From contig QIDY01000354.1 of the NCBI GenBank assembly GCA_003228495.1, positions 1 through 10,900 on the forward strand: a stretch of DNA of 10,900 nucleotides, in the 5' to 3' direction. The DNA comes from Nitrospirota bacterium. GTDB lineage: Bacteria; Nitrospirota; Nitrospiria; Nitrospirales; UBA8639. The position numbers and the translations under genes are program-made. The notes under the pieces are model-generated. The model saw only the letters and a list, made by a program, of their open reading frames with translations, had not been told where the DNA came from and did no database searches. Below are positions 5,751 through 10,900 of the stretch, piece by piece. Numbering within the stretch: position 1 is the stretch's first letter; every line of letters starts with the position of its first letter.

Positions 5751-7070
5751 ATGAGACAAGACCTCGTCATCATCGGAGGCGGACTGGCCGGCTCTGAAGC
5801 CGCTTGGCAGGCGGCCAAGCATGGAGCCAAAGTCACGCTCTATGAAATGCGGCCCAAAACAGAAACCGCAGCCCATAAGACCGAACAACTCGCTGAAATA
5901 GTATGTTCCAATTCATTAGGGTCGAATGACCCCCTCAGCGCGCCTGGTATTCTCAAACAAGAAATGCGGCAGCTTGGCTCTTTGATCATCAAAGTCGCCG
6001 ATGACGTGGCAATTCCGGCAGGAACTGCGCTAGCGGTTGATCGAGAACAATTTGCTCAAAAGATCACGCAGACCCTGACTGAACACCCCAATGTGCGAAT
6101 TCTTCGCGAGGAAATTCAAGATATTCCGGAAGATGCCATGTGCATCATCGCCACAGGACCGTTAACTTCACCCAAATTGTCTGAAACCATTATCCAGCTC
6201 ACACGATCAAAAAATCTGTATTTCTTCGATGCCATTTCCCCGATTGTAGATACCGATTCACTCAACATGAACCGAATCTTTCGAGCTTCGCGTTACGATA
6301 AAGGCACGGCAGATTATCTCAATTGTCCCATGGACAAGGAAACCTATAACCAATTCTATGACGCCCTTATCCAAGCCGACCGCGTCCAACCCAAGTCATT
6401 TGAAAACATTCCCTATTTTGAAGGGTGTTTACCCATTGAGGTAATGGCCGACCGTGGCCGACAAACGTTGGCCTTCGGGCCGTTGAAACCTGTCGGACTC
6501 ATTGATCCCAAAACCGGAACACGACCCTACGCCGTATTACAACTGCGAGCAGAAAATCATCACGGATCCTGTTATAACCTGGTGGGCTTCCAAACCAAAC
6601 TCACCTATTCTGAGCAACGAAGAGTATTTCGCATGATTCCCGGGTTAGAACAAGCTGAGTTCCTTCGCTGCGGAAGCATCCATCGTAACACCTTCATTAA
6701 TGTGCCGGTACTCTTGAAAGACACTTTGCAATTAAAGAAACACTCGAACATTTTTTTTGCCGGGCAATTGGTCGGCGTTGAAGGTTATGTGGAGGCAGCG
6801 GCCAGTGGAGGGTTGGCTGGACTGAATGCCGCCCGCCTGCTATCGGAGCGCCAGGCGTTGACACCTCCAGCTACCACTGCACATGGCGCGCTTCTCCAAT
6901 ATATTACAACCTGCGAACCAAAATATTTTCAACCCATCAACACCAATTTTGGCCTATTCCCTCCCCTCGATACACCTATTCGAGACAAGCAAAAAAAACG
7001 GCAAGCTATTCAAGAACGAGCCCTATCCGAGTTCCAATCATGGATAGCGCAATCCGGGCTTTCAATATGA
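5751..7070 (+). CDS. trmFO: TrmFO, FAD- and folate-dependent tRNA (uracil-54-C5) methyltransferase
   Basis: The enzyme transfers a methylene group from 5,10-methylene-THF to U54 in the T loop of tRNA and reduces it with FADH2, forming m5U54. The 439-residue length is normal. The N-terminus has the dinucleotide-binding signature VIIGGGLAGSEAAW (6-19) and YEMRP (31-35), then the TrmFO-specific EIVCSNSLGSN with C52. YFEGCLPIEVMADRG carries C226, so both cysteines known to be important in the Bacillus enzyme (C53 and C226) have counterparts. The C-terminal FAD segment is FFAGQLVGVEGYVEAAASGGLAGLNAARLL. The start is the only possible one, since TAA occurs in frame just upstream. No Shine-Dalgarno is visible; the preceding bases are AT-rich (TGTATAAATC). 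Its stop overlaps the xerC start in ATGA. The presence of TrmFO implies that this organism probably lacks SAM-dependent TrmA for this site. Confidence 0.96.
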   Translation: MRQDLVIIGGGLAGSEAAWQAAKHGAKVTLYEMRPKTETAAHKTEQLAEIVCSNSLGSNDPLSAPGILKQEMRQLGSLIIKVADDVAIPAGTALAVDREQFAQKITQTLTEHPNVRILREEIQDIPEDAMCIIATGPLTSPKLSETIIQLTRSKNLYFFDAISPIVDTDSLNMNRIFRASRYDKGTADYLNCPMDKETYNQFYDALIQADRVQPKSFENIPYFEGCLPIEVMADRGRQTLAFGPLKPVGLIDPKTGTRPYAVLQLRAENHHGSCYNLVGFQTKLTYSEQRRVFRMIPGLEQAEFLRCGSIHRNTFINVPVLLKDTLQLKKHSNIFFAGQLVGVEGYVEAAASGGLAGLNAARLLSERQALTPPATTAHGALLQYITTCEPKYFQPINTNFGLFPPLDTPIRDKQKKRQAIQERALSEFQSWIAQSGLSI

Positions 7071-7093
7071 ATGACGCAATCCGAGCCTTTATA
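7040..7093 (+). repeat. Imperfect tandem duplication of 27 bp at the trmFO/xerC junction
   Basis: Two adjacent 27-bp units, 7040-7066 and 7067-7093, agree at 19 positions and share CGCAATCCG exactly (7048-7056 and 7075-7083). Each begins with ATG in the xerC frame and translates to MDSAIRAF or MNDAIRAF. In the other frame the first unit encodes the last residues of TrmFO. The second unit holds the start that makes the ATGA overlap. Confidence 0.7.
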
Positions 7094-8044
7094 CTATACC
7101 TGCAATTGGAACGTGGGGTGTCTCGTGAAACCCACCGAAACTACCAGTCCGATTTACACCAGTTCTTTGCTCACATTCAAGAACAGTTTTTTCAGACGGA
7201 TACAGACCCGAAACCAGATGCGATTAATGCGCTGCATATCCGATCTTACTTGAAACATTTGAGCGATCGAGGGTTAAAAAAAACGTCTCTTGCCCGCAAA
7301 TTGGCCTGTCTCAAAAGTTTTTTCCGATTTTTGCTTGAAGAGGGACGCATCCGTCACAACCCAGCTATAGCCATTCGTTCTCCCCGACTCGGAACACGCC
7401 TGCCTACGGTGTTGACCAAAGACGAAGCCACCATACTGCTAGATTCACCGTCCACTCAAACATGGACCGAGGCCAGAAATCAGGCCATCTTGGAAACCCT
7501 CTATTCAAGTGGAGCACGCGTGTCGGAATTAGTCGGATTGAATGTGGACCATGTCGATCTTGAAGCTCAATTCATTCGATTGCGCGGAAAGGGGAAAAAA
7601 GAACGCAGTGTTCCAATCGGAAAAGTTGCCGCAGATGCCATATTCGACTATCAGAACCAAATGCCTCCCAATGCCAAACCGAAACGTGAGACGAACAGCC
7701 ATATACTTCCGCCTCGTTCAGCTTCACATCCGCTCTTTCTCAATGTGCGAGGAGGACGCTTAACAACCCGGAGTATCGAACGTATAATTAAACAACGAAC
7801 GAGGAACCGATTTCCAAAGTCCGTGACTCCGCACACGCTGCGCCATTCTTTTGCAACCCATTTATTGGATGAAGGCGCCGACTTACGAGCCATTCAAGAA
7901 TTATTAGGGCATGCTTCTTTAGTCACCACACAAAAATATACGCATGTTGCAACCGATCAACTAATGGCGGTATATGATCGAGCCCACCCTCGATCAGGCT
8001 CTTCCCTCACCGCCTCATCGGAAGGAGATAGCCTGAAACCATGA
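7067..8044 (+). CDS. xerC: XerC/CodV tyrosine recombinase
   Basis: This is a chromosome-dimer-resolving tyrosine recombinase, 325 residues from the start chosen here. The N-terminal SAM-like DNA-binding domain (about 1-100) includes the SRETHRNYQSDLHQFF core-binding helix. The catalytic domain shows the full set: R151 (SGARVSEL), K175 (GKGKKER), H256 and R259 (TPHTLRHSFATHLL), H282 (LLGHASL) and nucleophile Y291 (TQKYTHV). The R-to-K and H-to-Y spacings equal those of E. coli XerD; an extra loop of about 9 residues (PPNAKPKRETN region) lies between K and H. I chose ATG 7067 because it forms the ATGA overlap with trmFO; ATG 7040 would add 9 residues, a duplicate of the N-terminus. There is no clear Shine-Dalgarno at either, so coupling to trmFO is likely. 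Neighbours trmFO and hslVU mark it as XerC/CodV and not a phage integrase. The C-terminal tail is about 16 residues longer than usual. Confidence 0.93.
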   Translation: MNDAIRAFILYLQLERGVSRETHRNYQSDLHQFFAHIQEQFFQTDTDPKPDAINALHIRSYLKHLSDRGLKKTSLARKLACLKSFFRFLLEEGRIRHNPAIAIRSPRLGTRLPTVLTKDEATILLDSPSTQTWTEARNQAILETLYSSGARVSELVGLNVDHVDLEAQFIRLRGKGKKERSVPIGKVAADAIFDYQNQMPPNAKPKRETNSHILPPRSASHPLFLNVRGGRLTTRSIERIIKQRTRNRFPKSVTPHTLRHSFATHLLDEGADLRAIQELLGHASLVTTQKYTHVATDQLMAVYDRAHPRSGSSLTASSEGDSLKP

Positions 8045-8577
8045 TCATTCGTTCCACCACAATTCTTTGCGTGCGAAAGGGACCCATCGTGGCCATGGGC
8101 TGCGACGGCCAGGTGACCGTCGGCACCACTATTATGAAAAGCAATGCGTTGAAAGTTCGCAAAATGTATCAGAATCAAGTCCTCACGGGATTTGCCGGAG
8201 CCACGGCGGATGCTTTTACCCTGTTTGAAAAATTTGAGGCCAAGCTAGAAGAATATCGAGGTAAATTAACCCGAGCGGCCGTCGAACTGGCCAAAGACTG
8301 GCGAACCGACCGCATGCTGCGACGACTAGAAGCGTTGCTCGCCGTAGCAAACCATGAGCATTCCTTTATCATTTCCGGCACAGGTGATGTCATCGAACCT
8401 GAAGATGGCATTTTAGCCATTGGCTCAGGAGGACCATACGCATTGGCCGCTGCGCGAGCCCTTCTGGCTCAGACGTCCCTTGAGCCAAAGTCCATCGTCG
8501 AGCAAAGCATGCAAGTCGCCGGGAGTATCGATATTTATACCAACCATCACATCGTCATCGAGGAGTTATCGACATAA
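8041..8577 (+). CDS. hslV: HslV (ClpQ), proteolytic subunit of the HslUV protease
   Basis: The 178-residue protein is a proteasome-beta-like threonine peptidase that forms double hexamers capped by HslU. The catalytic N-terminal threonine is T6, exposed by removing MIIRS. In mature numbering D17 (GCDGQ, residue 22) and K33 (NALKVRK, residue 38) fall exactly on the E. coli positions. Further family blocks are GFAGATADAFTLFEKFEAKLEEY, AVELAKDWRTDRMLRRLEALL, GSGGPYALAAARALL and the C-terminal YTNHH plus IEELS. The propeptide is five residues, against a single Met in E. coli. The ATG overlaps the xerC stop as ATGA; AAGGAG lies 13 nt upstream, a long spacing. The hslU gene follows after 3 bp. Identity is certain. 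Confidence 0.97.
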   Translation: MIIRSTTILCVRKGPIVAMGCDGQVTVGTTIMKSNALKVRKMYQNQVLTGFAGATADAFTLFEKFEAKLEEYRGKLTRAAVELAKDWRTDRMLRRLEALLAVANHEHSFIISGTGDVIEPEDGILAIGSGGPYALAAARALLAQTSLEPKSIVEQSMQVAGSIDIYTNHHIVIEELST

Positions 8578-8580
8578 CGT

Positions 8581-9990
8581 ATGGAACAACAATCATCCCC
8601 TTCAAGCCCAAAACTCGATTCCCTCACACCACGCCAAATCGTGGAAGAACTCGACCGTTACGTCATTGGCCAAAAAGATGCCAAACGGATGGTCGCGATC
8701 GCACTACGCAGTCGGTGGCGTCGCCAACAACTCAGCCCCGAACTCCGCGAGGAAATTGTCCCTAAAAATATCATCATGATCGGCCCCACAGGGGTGGGGA
8801 AAACGGAAATTTCTCGTCGAGTTTCTAAACTGGCTGATGCCCCTTTCATCAAAATAGAGGCCTCAAAATTTACGGAAGTGGGCTACGTTGGTCGAGACGT
8901 GGAATCGCTGATCCGAGATCTGACGGATATTTCCATCAATCAGGTGAAAACAGTCTATTTAGAAACGGTCCAACACAAAGCTGAAGAAATGGCCGAAGAA
9001 CGCGTGCTCGATATTCTTCTCCCCCGCTCTCCAACGACTTCAACGAGTAAATCCGGCGAGGAGGACGAGGGTCCCGACACCCCCTCGAATAAAAAGCCGG
9101 ATCAACAAGAATCCACACGTGCAAAGCTCCGCACACAATTACAAAAAGGTAAACTCGACGAACGAATGGTCGAAGTGGAGGTCAAAGAACGAGGAGGATT
9201 GCCGGTTGGCATCATCTCCAATATCGGTGGCATGGAAGACATGGAACACAACATCCGAGAAATGCTTGGAGGTATGATGCCGGGAAGAAAAAAAGACCGA
9301 CGCATGAAGGTTTCCGAAGCGTTAAAATTTTTGGCGCATGAAGAAGCGCAAAAACTCATCGACATGGAAGAAGTAACCAAAGAAGCCATCTCGCGCACCG
9401 AACAATCCGGCATCGTGTTTCTGGACGAAATTGATAAAATTGCCGGAAAAGAAAAACACCAGGGCCCGGACATTTCCCGGGAAGGCGTCCAACGCGATCT
9501 GTTGCCGATTGTGGAAGGCTGCACGGTCAATACGAAACATGGGCTCGTCAAAACCGATCATATTTTATTTATTGCCGCCGGCGCCTTTCACGTAGCCAAA
9601 CCTTCAGACCTGATACCGGAATTACAAGGTCGGTTTCCCATTCGCGTCGAACTGGAACCCCTCACCAAAGATGATTTAATCCGTATCCTTACGGAACCCA
9701 AAAATGCATTAATCAAACAGTATTATGCACTTCTTGGAACGGAAGGCATCTCGCTGGATTTCACGCAGGATGGAATCGAAGAAATTGCAGCCACTGCCGT
9801 GGAGGTGAATGACCGCACGGAAAATATCGGTGCCCGGCGACTCTTCACGATTGTGGAGCGCTTGTTGGAAGAGGTGTCATTTGAAGCCCAAGATCTCCCT
9901 GAGAAAAAAGTTACGATCAATGCTCAATACGTAAAAGACCATTTGCAAAACATCGTGAAAGATCAAGATCTCAGCCGGTTCATCTTATAA
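8581..9990 (+). CDS. hslU: HslU (ClpY), AAA+ unfoldase subunit of the HslUV protease
   Basis: The ATPase unfolds substrates and feeds them into HslV. Domains in order: N-terminal TPRQIVEELDRYVIGQKDAKR (16-36), Walker A GPTGVGKT (68-75), pore loop GYVGRD (101-106), the inserted I domain (about 110-245), Walker B IVFLDEID (278-285), GAFH (334-337), arginine-finger region ELQGRFPIR with R351, sensor 2 GARR (417-420) and the C-terminal SRFIL that docks into HslV. At 469 residues it is about 26 longer than the E. coli protein. The extra length is mainly a Ser/Thr/Glu/Asp/Lys/Pro-rich, probably disordered stretch in the I domain (about 150-180). The start follows the hslV stop by 3 bp in the same frame; the nearest SD-like AGGAG is 15 nt away, so translation is probably coupled to hslV. 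Confidence 0.97.
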   Translation: MEQQSSPSSPKLDSLTPRQIVEELDRYVIGQKDAKRMVAIALRSRWRRQQLSPELREEIVPKNIIMIGPTGVGKTEISRRVSKLADAPFIKIEASKFTEVGYVGRDVESLIRDLTDISINQVKTVYLETVQHKAEEMAEERVLDILLPRSPTTSTSKSGEEDEGPDTPSNKKPDQQESTRAKLRTQLQKGKLDERMVEVEVKERGGLPVGIISNIGGMEDMEHNIREMLGGMMPGRKKDRRMKVSEALKFLAHEEAQKLIDMEEVTKEAISRTEQSGIVFLDEIDKIAGKEKHQGPDISREGVQRDLLPIVEGCTVNTKHGLVKTDHILFIAAGAFHVAKPSDLIPELQGRFPIRVELEPLTKDDLIRILTEPKNALIKQYYALLGTEGISLDFTQDGIEEIAATAVEVNDRTENIGARRLFTIVERLLEEVSFEAQDLPEKKVTINAQYVKDHLQNIVKDQDLSRFIL

Positions 9991-10012
9991 CAACACATCA
10001 TCGACACGACCC

Positions 10013-10900
10013 ATGGACAAACTCATCAAAAAAGCCGACATCCTCATCGAAGCCCTTCCCTATATTCGCAATTTTGCAGGGAAGACCATCGTCATTAAAT
10101 ATGGCGGCCATGCCATGATTGACGACGAACTCAAAGAAGGGTTCGCCGAGGATGTGGTGTTATTAAAATATGTAGGGCTCAATCCCATTATCGTCCATGG
10201 CGGTGGACCCCAAATTAACAAGATGCTGGAAACGCTTGGCATAAAAGCCAAGTTTCTTCATGGCGTTCGAGTCACCGACGAGCCCACCATGGAGGTAGTG
10301 GAAATGGTGTTAGGTGGAAAGATCAATAAAGAAATTGTGGCGCTCCTCAATCAGCATGGCGGAAAAGCTGTGGGACTCACGGGGAAAGACGGCCAACTGT
10401 TCACCACGAAACCGTTTAATCCCAAGAGTTTATTGCATCGCTACAGCGGATCAACCGACACCCTGCAATTGGAAAACTACGGGTTGGTGGGCGAAATCAA
10501 TCACGTGAATTGTGAATTATTGCTCACCCTGCAAAATGCGAATTTAATTCCCGTCATTGCCCCCATAGGGGTGGATGTAAAAGGGAAAACCCATAACATC
10601 AATGCCGATCTGGTGGCCGGAAGTTTGGCCGCCGCGATGCAGGCCGAGAAACTGCTTATGTTGAGTGATGTGAAAGGCATTCGCAATGCCAGCAAACATC
10701 ATGTCTCAACGCTTTCGCGGAAAAACATGGAGCAGATGGTCAAAAAGAAAGTCATTGGCGAAGGCATGTTGCCCAAAGTTCACGCCTGCCTTACTGCTCT
10801 TCAAGGAGGTGTGCAAAAAGCTCACATTATTGATGGACGTGTGCCCCATGCCATTCTGCTCGAAATTTTCACCGACAAAGGCATCGGAACAGAAATTATC
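10013..10900 (+). CDS. argB: Acetylglutamate kinase (partial at the window end)
   Basis: This enzyme phosphorylates N-acetyl-L-glutamate with ATP, the second step of arginine synthesis. The reading frame is open for 296 codons to the window edge without a stop; the last residues (LLEIFTDKGIGTEII) match the family's C-terminus, so at most a few codons are missing. Motifs are KYGG with K29, HGGGP (62-66) for the nucleotide/phosphate loop, the substrate-binding GVRVTD with R86, GLTGKDG (121-127), NINAD (195-199), LSDVKG (217-222) and GEGMLPK with K255. A leading helix (about residues 3-23, ADILIEALPYI) precedes the core. This is a feature of hexameric, arginine-inhibited enzymes and absent from the E. 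coli type, so feedback inhibition is likely. It begins 22 bp after hslU without a visible Shine-Dalgarno. Co-transcription with hslU is probable. Confidence 0.95.
   Translation, partial: MDKLIKKADILIEALPYIRNFAGKTIVIKYGGHAMIDDELKEGFAEDVVLLKYVGLNPIIVHGGGPQINKMLETLGIKAKFLHGVRVTDEPTMEVVEMVLGGKINKEIVALLNQHGGKAVGLTGKDGQLFTTKPFNPKSLLHRYSGSTDTLQLENYGLVGEINHVNCELLLTLQNANLIPVIAPIGVDVKGKTHNINADLVAGSLAAAMQAEKLLMLSDVKGIRNASKHHVSTLSRKNMEQMVKKKVIGEGMLPKVHACLTALQGGVQKAHIIDGRVPHAILLEIFTDKGIGTEII

Noticed and set aside
7040..8044. Tyrosine recombinase as a phage or mobile-element integrase
   Set aside because: It lies overlapping trmFO and hslV in a conserved housekeeping order, has the XerC/D spacing of catalytic residues, and no att-like repeats or tRNA gene are nearby.
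9102..9551. 149-codon open frame on the minus strand inside hslU
   Set aside because: It is antisense to highly conserved HslU motifs, has a Ser/Met/Arg-rich unconvincing protein and no ribosome site; a by-product of the sense codons.
1..10900. CRISPR arrays, insertion sequences, tRNA or rRNA genes, toxin-antitoxin pairs
   Set aside because: No regularly spaced repeats, transposase motifs, cloverleaf sequences or small paired genes were seen; almost all DNA is occupied by conserved housekeeping or metabolic genes.

Overview
The window is an ordinary chromosomal stretch with two gene blocks pointing away from each other. The combination suggests a Nitrospira-like member of the Nitrospirota: a five-gene 2-oxoacid:ferredoxin oxidoreductase set of the reductive-TCA type with a CO-dehydrogenase-beta-like subunit, the folate-dependent tRNA methylase TrmFO, and HslUV. 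The moderate base composition by eye would fit a marine, lower-GC Nitrospira better than the GC-rich ones. The organism assignment is an inference from gene content, not a match to a known genome.

Left block, minus strand, read from 4738 down to 38. A small conserved membrane protein of unknown function (4738-4259) is followed by a good sigma70-type promoter (4239-4210) and a leader of about 175 nt. Then come the oxidoreductase genes: a CdhB-like delta subunit (4028-3396), alpha (3262-2054), beta (1990-1082), gamma (1052-348) and a small two-cluster ferredoxin-like subunit (316-38). The delta-alpha-beta-gamma-epsilon order is that of a five-subunit OFOR operon. Together the proteins would reductively carboxylate an acyl-CoA with reduced ferredoxin: acetyl-CoA to pyruvate (favoured by substrate-site motifs) or succinyl-CoA to 2-oxoglutarate. 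This is the key CO2-fixing step of the reductive TCA cycle. The alpha, beta and gamma genes have strong Shine-Dalgarno sites.

Right block, plus strand, 4845 to the end. A CysQ-like 3'-phosphoadenosine/inositol phosphatase (4845-5669) is followed after 81 bp by a tight cluster: trmFO (5751-7070), xerC (start best placed at 7067, overlapping trmFO by 4 bp), hslV (8041, overlapping xerC by 4 bp), hslU (8581, 3 bp after hslV) and argB (10013, 22 bp after hslU, running off the window just before its expected stop). trmFO-xerC-hslV-hslU is the same order as gid-codV-clpQ-clpY of Bacillus, with argB in the place where Bacillus has codY. The cluster joins tRNA m5U54 methylation, chromosome dimer resolution, an ATP-dependent protease and arginine synthesis. 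The co-transcription looks ancestral rather than functional.

No RNA gene, CRISPR array, insertion sequence or prophage part is visible, and no gap exceeds 300 bp. Small unusual points are a duplicated 27-bp unit at the trmFO/xerC junction, an expanded cysteine spacing in the ferredoxin subunit, a charged insertion in HslU, and a perfect palindrome upstream of trmFO. I do not see evidence of a wholly new system here.
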